Shown: positions 1 to 7,855, numbered from the stretch's first letter. The stretch is 11,096 nt of DNA from DATJYV01 sp035499415 (GCA_035499415.1 DATJYV010000093.1:1-11096), one strand, 5' to 3'. Numbers and translations are program-made. Notes: generated by a model from the letters alone, not told the origin.

Positions 1-2
1 TT

Positions 3-86
3 GCGTATGAGGGAAAAGGAGGACCGGAACTCGCTTACCGGTTCGAGCGATTGAGGAGTGAGGTGATAAGAACTGCACATGAATAA
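3..86 (+). CDS. C-terminal end of an upstream gene (partial, unidentified)
   Basis: The third forward frame is open from the left edge and ends at the TAA at 84-86, giving 27 residues ending in ...EVIRTAHE. The composition (charged, helix-like, LAYRFERLRSEV) looks more like a protein tail than random sequence. The first frame is also open, to a TGA at 52-54, so the assignment is uncertain. If real, the gene ends 17 nt before the cupin start at 104, which would make the two genes an operon. No family can be recognised from so short a piece. Confidence 0.35.
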   Translation, partial: AYEGKGGPELAYRFERLRSEVIRTAHE

Positions 87-103
87 TTGAAGGAATTCAG
101 AGC

Positions 104-502
104 ATGGATATCAAACGAATTGGAACGCAGCCATCCGGCAAAGGACCGGCCGACTGGTTTACCGGCACGGTGCGAATCGACCCCTTATTCAGCGCTCCCA
201 ATCCGGCACGCGTGGCCGGCGCTGCCGTCACATTCGAACCCGGCGCCCGGACGGCCTGGCACACGCATCCGCTGGGTCAGACGCTGATCGTCACGGCTGG
301 ATGCGGACGCGCCCAGCGCGCAGGCGGACCGGTCGAGGAGATCCATCCGGGCGACGTCATTTGGTTTCCGCCGGGGGAAAAACACTGGCACGGCGCCACG
401 GCGACGACAGCGATGACGCATATTGCCATCCAGGAACAGCTCGACGGAAAGGCCGTCGACTGGATGGAGAAGGTGAGCGACGAAGAGTACATGGCCCGAT
501 GA
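104..502 (+). CDS. Small single-domain cupin protein
   Basis: This 132-residue protein is a single beta-barrel cupin. Motif 1 is visible as GARTAWHTHPLGQ (H53, H55, with Q59 where many cupins have Glu). Motif 2 is GDVIWFPPGEKHWHG (H94). These His residues normally bind one divalent metal. Close relatives are annotated only as cupin-domain proteins, some as mandelonitrile-lyase-like or carboxymuconolactone-decarboxylase-associated cupins, so the substrate cannot be assigned. The start at 104 is supported by GAAGGA at 89-94, nine bases upstream. There is no signal peptide, so it is probably cytosolic. Its TGA (500-502) overlaps the ATG at 499 of the following broken serine hydrolase, an ATGA junction typical of translational coupling. 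The family call is firm; the function is open. Confidence 0.88.
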   Translation: MDIKRIGTQPSGKGPADWFTGTVRIDPLFSAPNPARVAGAAVTFEPGARTAWHTHPLGQTLIVTAGCGRAQRAGGPVEEIHPGDVIWFPPGEKHWHGATATTAMTHIAIQEQLDGKAVDWMEKVSDEEYMAR

Positions 503-903
503 GCGGGAACATGGAAGATAAAGACCGGCAGAAAACAAAGCCCCGGTTCACACTCGCCGGATCTATGCGCCCGACCCTTCTGTCTCTCCTTCTTTCATCG
601 CTTGTATTCTCCGCCCCGGCGCAAACGGAGCTCAACCGCCTCGACTCGATCCTCTCCTCGACGTATCGACCCGACCGCCCCGGGGCTGCTGTTGCGGTCA
701 TCAAAGGAGGCCGCCTCATATTCAAAAAGGGATATGGAGTTTCCGACCTTGCATCGAAGAATTCGATTACGACCGCGACGAACTTCAACATCGGCTCGAT
801 GACAAAACAATTCACGGCGTACGGCATCTTGATGCTTCGGGCAAAGGGGTCGCTTTCCCTTTCGGATCCGATTTCAACATACTTCCCACGCTTTGTTCCG
901 CAT
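499..903 (+). pseudogene. Truncated beta-lactamase-family serine hydrolase (5' fragment)
   Basis: Only the first third of a class C beta-lactamase/penicillin-binding-protein-like hydrolase is present. ATG codons in frame occur at 499 (overlapping the cupin stop), 511 and 565. The last begins a convincing signal peptide, MRPTLLSLLLSSLVFSAPAQ. Then follow the usual N-terminal strand region (PGAAVAVIKGGRLIFKKGYG) and the catalytic SxxK as SMTK, with the Ser codon at 796-798. Homology-like sequence stops near YFPRFVP at about 900; the expected RHLLTHTSG region, YxN and HxG motifs are absent. The frame stays open to a TGA at 1063-1065 only by chance, reading antisense through a histidine-kinase fragment. 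Full-length family members are about 350-450 residues, so this is almost certainly inactive. The exact breakpoint is uncertain by a few bases. Confidence 0.85.
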
Positions 904-904
904 A

Positions 905-1098
905 TTGCCGATCCCATGGTCTTCGATCTCGACTCTGGCCGACCTCCCGTCGCGTCCCGTGGAGACTTTCAAATATTTCGCATCGCGGCTGTACTTAATC
1001 GCATTGTCAATAATGTTCAGAATCGCCTCCGAGACTGCTCCGGTGTCTATCGCAATGCGGGGTAATCGGGGGTCGGTTTCCTTGCAGACCGTGAATCC
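905..1098 (-). pseudogene. Histidine kinase fragment (ATPase domain N and G1 boxes)
   Basis: Read on the minus strand from about 1098, the sequence encodes part of a HATPase_c domain. It reads GFTVCKETDPRLPRIAID, then the N box EAILNIIDNAIKYS, and ends in the G1 box EIEDHGIG at about 907-921. The dimerisation/phosphoacceptor domain before it and the G2/F boxes after it are missing. The frame has no start of its own within the conserved part. At the low-coordinate end it runs directly into the broken serine hydrolase, which lies on the other strand; at the high end it meets an HTH fragment in a different frame. It is a relic, not a gene. Family recognition is strong because NIIDNAIKYS and DHGIG are hallmarks of sensor kinases. 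Confidence 0.8.
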
Positions 1099-1270
1099 CT
1101 GTGTTGTCCGCGAACTTTTTTGTTCCAACTTTCCGATATGGAATTGTGCCTTGGCTGGTCCATTTGTACAGAGTGTTAATAGAAACGCGAAGATAAGAGA
1201 CTGTCTCTTCCACACTCATGTTCATTTCAGGTGCTGGTGTTTCGGCGAGTATAAACGGTTCTGCAGCCAT
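1099..1270 (-). pseudogene. Excisionase-type helix-turn-helix fragment
   Basis: From the ATG at 1268-1270 the minus strand encodes a short MerR/excisionase-like (HTH_17) domain. The core at about 1112-1222 reads MSVEETVSYLRVSINTLYKW followed by TSQGTIPYRKVGTKK, matching the family pattern of a two-helix HTH plus a wing ending in KVG. Complete members continue with a residue set such as F-R-x-x-D-L-x-x-W; here the frame instead passes into unrelated sequence and then the histidine-kinase fragment, one frame off. The N-terminal 16 residues before MSVEE are not recognisable. Such small HTH proteins are often excisionases of mobile elements, but many are ordinary DNA-binding proteins. A broken gene is most likely; a short functional protein cannot be excluded. 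Confidence 0.65.
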
Positions 1271-1320
1271 ATCCTCTTGGAAGAAATACTGTTACATTGA
1301 TGGGTGAACCCTGTTCGTAC

Positions 1321-1325
1321 AAGGA
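1321..1325 (+). promoter_or_regulatory. Shine-Dalgarno that sets the serine hydrolase start
   Basis: AAGGA lies eight bases before the GTG at 1334. The upstream in-frame GTG at 1304 has no such site at proper distance, so 1334 is the better start. Confidence 0.6.
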
Positions 1326-1333
1326 TCCTGAAC

Positions 1334-2377
1334 GTGCAGCGAGCACACCATCTCCTGGCACTGTCGATTGGTTTTCTGTTCCTCCTCTCGTCGTGCAAGA
1401 ATACCTCTACCTCACCTGAAACTCCCCCCGATGCAGCTCAACTGCAGTCCGCATTGACCGCCGCGGCTCAATTGCCTTACGTGCATTCCATGATCGTCGT
1501 GGAAAACGACACGATCGTTGCCGAGCGATACTATGGGGGGTATACGCAGAACACCCCGCAGGATGTGCGGTCCGTTTCGAAGAGCTTCCTTTCGGCCCTG
1601 ACCGGCATTGCCATTGGCGACTCGCTCCTGAACCTGGACAAGAAACTGGTCGACTACTTCCCCGAGTATCAAAGCTCGATCGTCGACACACGGGTGAACA
1701 ACATCACGGTACGTCATTTATTAACGATGAGAAGCGGCTTCGATATCGACCAAAACATCTACACAACGGTGTTCACGAGCCCCAACTGGATCCGCACGAC
1801 GCTGAGTCTGAGGCTGGTGAGCGATCCGGGAACCGCGTTCCATTACAGCACCCCGGCGGTCCATTTGCTCGGTGGAATCATGAACAAAGCGACGCAGCTG
1901 AATCTGCTGCAATTCGCCGACTCGACCCTCTTTGGTCCTTTGAAAATTTCCATCGCGAGCTGGCCCACCGATCCCCAGGGAAACTACGCTGGAGGAAATT
2001 TCATGACTTTCACCCCGCGATCGCTTGTCCCGTTGGGACTCCTGTATTTGAACCATGGTATGCTCAACGGAAAGCAAATCGTGCCGTCGGACTGGGTCCA
2101 GACCTCGTTGACCAACTCACTGGGCAGCTCTTCCGGAGCGTGGGGCGACCTTTCCAGTGAGGGGTATGGCTACCTGTGGTGGCTCGGCACCGTGAAGGGA
2201 TTTGACGTCTTTTTTGCACTCGGTTTCGGCGGACAGTACATTCTGTGCATCCCCTCATTAGGGATGGTCGTAGTCACCACCGCCGAATATAACCTGGATT
2301 ACGCAACGGCGGACGACCATGAGCGGGCGATTCTTCACGTCATCCACGATTATGTCATCCCTCCTGTAAGTCAGTGA
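1334..2377 (+). CDS. Serine hydrolase lipoprotein, beta-lactamase / 6-aminohexanoate-dimer hydrolase-like
   Basis: From the GTG at 1334 the protein has 347 residues. An upstream GTG at 1304 would add ten, but the ribosome-binding site favours 1334. The N-terminus is a lipoprotein signal (LALSIGFLFLLSSC, lipobox LSSC, Cys21), so the enzyme should be anchored in an envelope membrane. The beta-lactamase-fold catalytic elements are present: SVSK (S80-K83, nucleophile and base), YST at Y171 where relatives usually have YSN, and GFGGQ at about 297-301 in place of KTG/HTG, typical of the 6-aminohexanoate-dimer hydrolase and esterase branch. RHLLTMRSGFD matches the conserved strand after the SxxK helix. 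Length is normal for the family. It probably hydrolyses an ester or amide, with unknown substrate; penicillinase activity is not implied. It lies just downstream of gene debris, with no upstream gene close enough for an operon. Confidence 0.9.
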   Translation: MQRAHHLLALSIGFLFLLSSCKNTSTSPETPPDAAQLQSALTAAAQLPYVHSMIVVENDTIVAERYYGGYTQNTPQDVRSVSKSFLSALTGIAIGDSLLNLDKKLVDYFPEYQSSIVDTRVNNITVRHLLTMRSGFDIDQNIYTTVFTSPNWIRTTLSLRLVSDPGTAFHYSTPAVHLLGGIMNKATQLNLLQFADSTLFGPLKISIASWPTDPQGNYAGGNFMTFTPRSLVPLGLLYLNHGMLNGKQIVPSDWVQTSLTNSLGSSSGAWGDLSSEGYGYLWWLGTVKGFDVFFALGFGGQYILCIPSLGMVVVTTAEYNLDYATADDHERAILHVIHDYVIPPVSQ

Positions 2378-2635
2378 GGGCTTCGGATCCTGCCCTTCGT
2401 ACATCCTTCCATCTGAAAATGAACGCAGTTCTTCGTGCATTTCCAACCCTGCGCGAACCGGTCCCATCCCTCCAATCCTCTCCTTTGCGTGCCGCGAACG
2501 TCAAACGTGAGCCCGGGCAGTGCCGAATCCTTTTATATGACTCGCCCCTCGACGGCCAGGTCAACGCCATTGCCTTCACCTACGCCGAGTCATCCACAAA
2601 ATATCTCAACGCGAACTCCAAAACCGGCTTCTCCA
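2378..2635. other. Intergenic region between convergent genes
   Basis: These 258 bases separate the ends of the serine hydrolase (+) and the SulP gene (-). A weak inverted repeat, AGGGC at 2377-2381 and GCCCT at 2392-2396, could fold just after the hydrolase stop but has no T-run. A 127-codon forward frame (2374-2757) crosses the region and invades the SulP gene antisense; it has no recognisable features and no ribosome-binding site, so I do not call it a gene. Confidence 0.5.
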
Positions 2636-4864
2636 TCATCGTTCTTCCAGCGCGCGCAACTCGTCATCGGTTTGACGCATTCGTAAGGCCATGGTGTGAG
2701 CAAGGCGCGCGAAAATCTGTACTCCTAACCTCGGATTGGACCTTGACTCTGCGTTGAATCGCGCCCGGGACAGCGCGTAGATGTCGGTATGCACTTTTGC
2801 CTCGGCGTCCGCAGATCGTCTCCCCCGGTCAAGGAAGGACAGCTCGCCAAAAAAGTCTCCGCGGCCGATCGTTGCCAGGTGATGTCGTTGGTTTCTTTCA
2901 AGGGGAAGCATGATTCGGATGCTCCCGCGCCGGATCAGAAAAAGCTCGTCTCCCTCTTCCTCACATGAAAACGCCTTTTCCCCGGGGGCGAGTGAAAGTT
3001 CACGCAGGAGGCTGGAAATCTCGCTCAGCATCTGTTCATCGAATTCGCGAAAGAGGTCGAACTCCTTCAGCGTCATCAAGTGCTCCTCCCCCTTTTTCCC
3101 TGCACCGGCTGATTCCAGGAGACGATCCTCCATCCATTCCAGCGCTCCGTCAAGAGTCTCCGAAACCATGACTCCACTCCCCTCCCGCACAACGCCGAGC
3201 TGCGTGAGATAATTCTGGAAGTCGCGTTCATCAAGGAGGCCTGATGGCATGCCGCTGAAGACCAGCTGTCCCGCGCGCTCCGCCAGCTGTGCATGCATCT
3301 GCTCGAAAAGGTGGGCGGCCGTATAGTCCATCGACTGCACCCGGCGCATGTCGAAGAGGAGAAAACGCTTCGTGCGCAAATCGGGTTCAAGCTGAGAATA
3401 AAGTTGATCGGTCGTTCCGAAGAACAAGTTGCCCTGGAGCTCGCAGAATACTCCCTGGTCGCCCAGCCGGTCCAGGATCTTACGATTCGAATCGCTGCGG
3501 CGAGTCTTTGAAGATATCTGGTTCAAGTATAGTTTCCTGCGGATGACCGACCCGCGGATTTGGTCCCGGATAAAGAGCAGGATCGCGAGTCCCACGCCAA
3601 CTCCGGATGCAACGATCAGGTCGACGGTCAAGGAAACGAGGACCACGCCGGCAACGACCGCGAAATCCAGACGTCCGGCCGGATACCGTAGAAGCCGCAA
3701 GGCGCTTTTGTCTATCATGCGCCATGCGATGACGAGCATGATGCCTGCGAGCGCTCCGATGGGAATCCACGCGATCAGGCGGCTCAGGAGTAGGATTGCC
3801 AGGACGACAAAAGTCCCCTCAATCATCCCTGAACGCGGCGTACGCCCCCCGCTTGAGATATTGACCAGTGTGGGACCCATCGTTCCCGAGCCGGGCATTC
3901 CGCCGACCAGGAATGAGGCGAGGTTTCCGAATCCCTGCCCGACAAGTTCACGGTCGGAATTATGCCGACTCCGGGTCAGTGCATCGAGGCTGACGCACGT
4001 TTTGAGCGTATCGATTGAGAGCAGAACCGACAGCGTGAGAGCCGGAATGATGATGAACCGGACAGATGCGAGATTGAGAGAGAACGGAGTGGTGATGCGG
4101 TCGGCAATCCCCTTGAAAAAGAAGCCGGAGGTCTGGATCGGGCCAATGATGAGCGGATTGCCCTGCACGCCCAGCAGCGCGGGTGAGAAGAAGGCGAGCA
4201 CGAAGTAACATCCAATCCCTCCAAAAAGGCCGACGATCGTCGCAGGCACTTTTTGGGTAACGCGCGGAGCCAAACCCATAAACACGATGGTTGTAACACC
4301 GACCACAAGTGCCTGCCATTTCCATTGGGCGGGAGAAGCCAGTCCAAGATAGAGCGGTGTTCCCGTCGGTAATCCAAAGATCTTCGGAAGCTGGCCGAGA
4401 GCGATCAGGACTCCAACTCCTGTGAGATATCCGCTGACGACAGGGTACGGAATGAATTTGATGAGACGGCCGCCGCCGATGACGCCGAACAGAATTTGAA
4501 ACCCTGCGGAGAGTAATGCGGTGAGGGCTATGAGGGGAACGATGTCGGACGGCGAAATCCCTGTGGAGGCGTTGCCCGCAAGCAATCCTGAAATCAGAGC
4601 GGTGAGAACAGCGGCCGCCGGCGCGCACGGAGCCGAGATCAACCCGCCGGTTTTCCCGACAAAAGAAGCGACGAGACCAAGAGCCGCTGCGCCAAGCAGC
4701 CCGGCCATTGCCCCGGCTCCCGAAAGCTCCGGTCCGATCGCCGTGTAGGTGAGAACGCCGAATGCAATTGATGATGGGAGCGCCACGAGCATGGCCGCGA
4801 GCCCGCCCCAAACATCACCGACCCAGGATGGTGTTCCCTGTGTGAGCTCCTTTTGAGATTTCAC
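2636..4864 (-). CDS. SulP-family anion transporter with STAS and cyclic-nucleotide-binding domains
   Basis: This 742-residue inner-membrane protein has three parts. Residues about 15-440 form the SulP/SLC26 transport domain, with many hydrophobic helices and the conserved block GNLASFLVGGMPGSGTMGP followed by the Gly-Gly-Arg-Thr segment. Residues about 468-580 form a STAS domain (CELQGNLFFGTTDQL, then LLFDMRRVQSMDYTAAHL). Residues about 604-720 form a cyclic-nucleotide-binding domain whose phosphate-binding cassette is visible as GELSFLDRGRRSADAEA. SulP proteins carry sulfate, bicarbonate or other anions, usually as proton or sodium symporters; the substrate here is not readable. The fused sensor suggests gating by cAMP, cGMP or a related nucleotide. 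The start is a GTG with no clear Shine-Dalgarno. An AAAGGAG lies inside the gene, about 13-19 bases after the GTG, but no in-frame start codon follows at usable distance. Confidence 0.93.
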   Translation of the reverse strand: MKSQKELTQGTPSWVGDVWGGLAAMLVALPSSIAFGVLTYTAIGPELSGAGAMAGLLGAAALGLVASFVGKTGGLISAPCAPAAAVLTALISGLLAGNASTGISPSDIVPLIALTALLSAGFQILFGVIGGGRLIKFIPYPVVSGYLTGVGVLIALGQLPKIFGLPTGTPLYLGLASPAQWKWQALVVGVTTIVFMGLAPRVTQKVPATIVGLFGGIGCYFVLAFFSPALLGVQGNPLIIGPIQTSGFFFKGIADRITTPFSLNLASVRFIIIPALTLSVLLSIDTLKTCVSLDALTRSRHNSDRELVGQGFGNLASFLVGGMPGSGTMGPTLVNISSGGRTPRSGMIEGTFVVLAILLLSRLIAWIPIGALAGIMLVIAWRMIDKSALRLLRYPAGRLDFAVVAGVVLVSLTVDLIVASGVGVGLAILLFIRDQIRGSVIRRKLYLNQISSKTRRSDSNRKILDRLGDQGVFCELQGNLFFGTTDQLYSQLEPDLRTKRFLLFDMRRVQSMDYTAAHLFEQMHAQLAERAGQLVFSGMPSGLLDERDFQNYLTQLGVVREGSGVMVSETLDGALEWMEDRLLESAGAGKKGEEHLMTLKEFDLFREFDEQMLSEISSLLRELSLAPGEKAFSCEEEGDELFLIRRGSIRIMLPLERNQRHHLATIGRGDFFGELSFLDRGRRSADAEAKVHTDIYALSRARFNAESRSNPRLGVQIFARLAHTMALRMRQTDDELRALEER

Positions 4865-5014
4865 ACGTCATCAATACTTTCGCTCAAGCCCGGCGGACGC
4901 CTCTTGGATTATCAGTCCTTCAGCCGACAAAAAAAATAACCGGATTACAAGGTAGCAAGTTTTCTAAATCGGATCAAAAAAGATCGACGTGCGCCCGAGA
5001 GTTTATCCGATCGA
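4865..5014. other. Intergenic region between GH9 and SulP genes
   Basis: This 150-base AT-richer gap lies 3' of the GH9 gene and 5' of the SulP gene, both on the minus strand. A perfect 7-bp inverted repeat (ATCGGAT 4968-4974, ATCCGAT 5005-5011) is separated by 30 bases, and there is an A8 run at about 4929-4937. Neither forms a standard Rho-independent terminator, and I could not identify a convincing promoter for the SulP gene. Confidence 0.4.
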
Positions 5015-7561
5015 TCATTTCCGGTCTTCCACGAGTTCCTCTACAGCATTCGCGAGAAAAATATAGTCGGCGCAGATATCGATCACCGCTTCATTTTCCC
5101 CCCACAGAAACGGCCAGTCTTCCTTGTTCTCAAGAAAATCGGGTTTCAAGAACAGCAGACCCGGCACGACGCCGCCGGCAATGAACGAGAAGTCTGCCCG
5201 GTTACTTCCGTACATCACTTTCTTGGAGCGCGTGCCAACCCCTGCAACAAACGAGAGGTTAGAATATGGATGACACCCGAGCACGTAATCAAGTCCTTGG
5301 ATGACCCATTCATCTCCAATAATGTCAGGATAGTTCTTGTTCAGGAAGTAGTTTGTGATCGACCAGTTGATGAGCTCGTAATTCCCTCCCCACCCCCTCG
5401 TTCCAATGGGCAGGCCGTACGGATTCTGACCATTCAGTCTCTCTCCCTGTTCTGCGTATCGGACGGCGTACGCTCTCAGCCGGCTCTTAAATGGTTCTCC
5501 CATATGTTGGACTGCGCGAACCGCAACGGACATCATCATGGGAAACAGTTGATCGTTGTCGAGCCCCTTCCAGATGAGTTCATTCAATCGTGTTGCGTAC
5601 CGGTCATCCTTCGTCGTAATGAGTAGCTGGAGTGCCGCGGAGGCCTCTGCGATGTCCGTGAAGATGGCATTCCGCCCCGTATCGCTTCGTTCGGCGTGTT
5701 CGTGCTCTTCGTTCCATGCCTTCACTGCGACGTCGAGCGCTTCCTTCGAGAGCGGCGCGTTGAAATCGCGCAACGCGCGGCTCGCGGCAGCCAGAGCGGC
5801 GATCGAACCGAGATTCACGGACGGCAGGCGTGGGGTGAAGACCCAGCGGTCATCCATCGTGCCGCTTGTTAATCCATCACTCTGATAGGGCTTGAGCTTT
5901 GGATTGTAAGGGAGGTTGTCCGTAATCGTCGATGCGTCTCCAAGGTGATGATACTGATAGAGGTTTGGGAAATTGATCCCCCTCACCGCGAACCCTATGT
6001 TCTTGTGCTGCGCAACAAGCTGGAGAGTTCCGTGCTCAATCTGTTGCAGAAGGTCCGGCTTGCCGTCGGGATGGTGAATGTCAACGTACCGTTCTCTCTC
6101 GTCGATGGAGGTTTCATCACGCTTCAGGCCAAACAGCTCCCAGGTGTCCACCATTCTGAGAATCGTCGAGTTGTGGTGTCCGGTTTCGATATCGAAATCG
6201 CCCGCGTCAAACCATCCCCCAACATCCAAACCGGGAATGTGCTCCAGCGGTTTGTATTTCGTGTTGGTCGTTGAATCCATCCAATAACCGTCGAAGTGCC
6301 TGATGCCGACCGGCGCCTGGAGGGCATCGTCACGGAACGGAACGCCGTGCCAGATGCGGTACGCCTCTCTCACAAACATGTGGTCCATTTGAACCGGGAA
6401 CCAGACGTCCAGCGTCAGATGCCAGATGTCGTCGAACACGTGCGTTCCGATTGGAAAAGCGTCGGTCTGCTGGTTGCCGTACCTGATGACATAAAGTCCG
6501 CTGTCCTTCACCGAACTGAAATCAAATGTGACGTAGTTGTAGCGCAGATACTTTCCCCAGAGCTTCACATCGGACCTGAGCCGTTCGATGCGCGAGCCGT
6601 CCGCCGTCACTTGAAATAATGACGCCTCTTTCAGAGGCGGGTCGTTCGTGTCCAGCTCGATGACGGCCACCTTGTTCTGAGATGGATGATATCCGACCTG
6701 AGAGAATTCGATCACGGGCTTTCGTGTCCAGTTCGCGATCGTCTCCGGCTCCACGTACCATTCGAGTACCGTGCCGGTCTTATGCGCAGGAATCAGACTT
6801 CGGACGACAAACCAACCGTTCTGTGCAAGATTCCGGCCGTCGAAGAGCATCAGATCTTCTTTCGACGACCGAATCCTGACGTAGCGTTCCGGGTCTTCAG
6901 GGGCCAGGATGATCGTTTTGCCGGAAGCAAGAGGTTGGGGGATGAGAAATTCTCCCTTCCCTCTGTCGTCGAACGTCGAGTAGCCGTTGAATTGCGGAAT
7001 CTTCTGCGAGAGAGGGGCAACCCGCATGTCGCTCGATGGATACAACGGAAACGTCGACGGCCTCCCGTCGACGAAATACGACTTTTCAAAGTACGCGGAG
7101 GGAAGAAACTCAAGATTGAAGCCGGCTTTGCCGATGAGTTTTTCGGGAAGAGGTTTATCGAGAAGCACCCGAATCATCACTCCGTCGTCGAGAGCTGTCA
7201 CGGTAACCTCGGAATCAAAATCATAGTCTTTGTATCGTAAAGAGACCTCGATGCTATTTCCTTTCGTGTCGACTTGCCGGCTGGTCATGACGGGAATCTG
7301 GTCCCATTGTTCGGGCGTCGCGCTGAGTCTGACCGCTCCCCCCGTCGCTGTCCGTACTCCATGATGAATGATTTCGATCCCTGAGGTTTTTTCGTCGAAG
7401 AAGAAGCCGTTGTATTCGCTGTTGAATACGAGGACGTTGAGGCCTCTCGCTTCGAAGTAGCCCAGGTCATTTACATGCAGTTTCTGGGCTGTCGACGGAC
7501 AGAACGTCGCAAAGGAGAGTAATAAGACGAGGATTCGAATGAACATCGGCCGTAAGGTCAT
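5015..7561 (-). CDS. Secreted glycoside hydrolase family 9 enzyme with N-terminal Ig-like domain
   Basis: From the ATG at 7559-7561 the protein has 848 residues. The frame extends 60 codons further upstream, but AAAAGGA seven bases before this ATG and the signal peptide (MTLRPMFIRILVLLLSFATF, ending near PSTAQ) fix the start. Residues about 27-280 form an extra beta-rich region resembling the mutarotase-like N-domains of glycosidases (inferred). Residues about 283-370 are the cellulase N-terminal Ig-like domain (VIEFSQVGYHPSQNKVAV ... DSGLYVIRYG). Residues about 372-840 are the GH9 (alpha/alpha)6 barrel. The catalytic base motif is GGWFDAGDFD (D452/D455), and the catalytic acid is E824 in WGENEAVID. 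The usual GH9 PHHR substrate-binding motif is not evident; the corresponding stretch reads GTRSKKVMYGSNRADFSF. It is probably a beta-glucan or oligosaccharide hydrolase acting in the periplasm or outside the cell; specificity cannot be assigned. Confidence 0.92.
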   Translation of the reverse strand: MTLRPMFIRILVLLLSFATFCPSTAQKLHVNDLGYFEARGLNVLVFNSEYNGFFFDEKTSGIEIIHHGVRTATGGAVRLSATPEQWDQIPVMTSRQVDTKGNSIEVSLRYKDYDFDSEVTVTALDDGVMIRVLLDKPLPEKLIGKAGFNLEFLPSAYFEKSYFVDGRPSTFPLYPSSDMRVAPLSQKIPQFNGYSTFDDRGKGEFLIPQPLASGKTIILAPEDPERYVRIRSSKEDLMLFDGRNLAQNGWFVVRSLIPAHKTGTVLEWYVEPETIANWTRKPVIEFSQVGYHPSQNKVAVIELDTNDPPLKEASLFQVTADGSRIERLRSDVKLWGKYLRYNYVTFDFSSVKDSGLYVIRYGNQQTDAFPIGTHVFDDIWHLTLDVWFPVQMDHMFVREAYRIWHGVPFRDDALQAPVGIRHFDGYWMDSTTNTKYKPLEHIPGLDVGGWFDAGDFDIETGHHNSTILRMVDTWELFGLKRDETSIDERERYVDIHHPDGKPDLLQQIEHGTLQLVAQHKNIGFAVRGINFPNLYQYHHLGDASTITDNLPYNPKLKPYQSDGLTSGTMDDRWVFTPRLPSVNLGSIAALAAASRALRDFNAPLSKEALDVAVKAWNEEHEHAERSDTGRNAIFTDIAEASAALQLLITTKDDRYATRLNELIWKGLDNDQLFPMMMSVAVRAVQHMGEPFKSRLRAYAVRYAEQGERLNGQNPYGLPIGTRGWGGNYELINWSITNYFLNKNYPDIIGDEWVIQGLDYVLGCHPYSNLSFVAGVGTRSKKVMYGSNRADFSFIAGGVVPGLLFLKPDFLENKEDWPFLWGENEAVIDICADYIFLANAVEELVEDRK

Positions 7562-7568
7562 GCAGTAG

Positions 7569-7575
7569 TCCTTTT
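7569..7575 (-). promoter_or_regulatory. Shine-Dalgarno deciding the GH9 start
   Basis: On the minus strand AAAAGGA precedes the ATG at 7561 by seven bases. This places the start at the signal peptide rather than at the longer open frame beginning at 7741. Confidence 0.65.
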
Positions 7576-7587
7576 GGAAATTGTCCC

Positions 7588-7617
7588 AAGATACAAATCT
7601 TCCGACGAAATTGTGAA
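7588..7617 (-). promoter_or_regulatory. Candidate sigma70-like promoter of the GH9 gene
   Basis: On the minus strand TTCACA (7612-7617) and TATCTT (7588-7593) are 18 bases apart, matching the -35 and -10 consensus at five and four of six positions. Transcription would begin near 7581, giving a leader of about 20 bases. The -10 overlaps a perfect 5-bp inverted repeat (AAGAT 7588-7592, ATCTT 7597-7601) that could be an operator. This is by-eye matching only, and many lineages of this kind use a different promoter consensus. Confidence 0.3.
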
Positions 7618-7855
7618 TTGGTGATCGAACGTGCTCCTTCTGTCCCCTGTTCAGGTTCGTCTGATCGTGGGACACCCCGAAGCGTTGGATCATCAACCAT
7701 TCAGGATGGGGAGAGAGTCGTCGAAGTCCCTGCATTCGCACATCGCGACGGCACTTTCTCTTTGTGCAAAGAGAAGCCCGCCATCGGGTAAGCTGAGTTC
7801 GTGTCCCGGCAATGACACTCGACGGAGCTTGTCGACAATAAACAAACCGGATGTC

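Noticed and set aside
301..1065. 254-codon forward frame that could be called one hybrid hydrolase gene
   Set aside because: Only 499 to about 900 is hydrolase-like. Before 499 it is a shadow of the cupin gene, and after about 905 it is the antisense of a histidine-kinase fragment.
2374..2757. 127-codon forward frame between convergent genes
   Set aside because: No recognisable motif and no ribosome-binding site, and its last 120 bases are antisense to the SulP C-terminus.
3429..4208. 259-codon forward frame
   Set aside because: Antisense shadow of the SulP transport domain with Arg/Ser/Pro-rich, unprotein-like composition.
3960..4811. 283-codon minus-strand frame inside SulP
   Set aside because: Alternative frame of a clear SulP coding region; His/Arg-rich shadow.
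4965..5014. Rho-independent terminator of the GH9 gene
   Set aside because: The 7-bp inverted repeat has a 30-base loop and no T-run directly after it on the minus strand.
7562..7741. 60-residue N-terminal extension of the GH9 protein
   Set aside because: A strong Shine-Dalgarno and a signal peptide place the start at 7561, and the extension is not protein-like.
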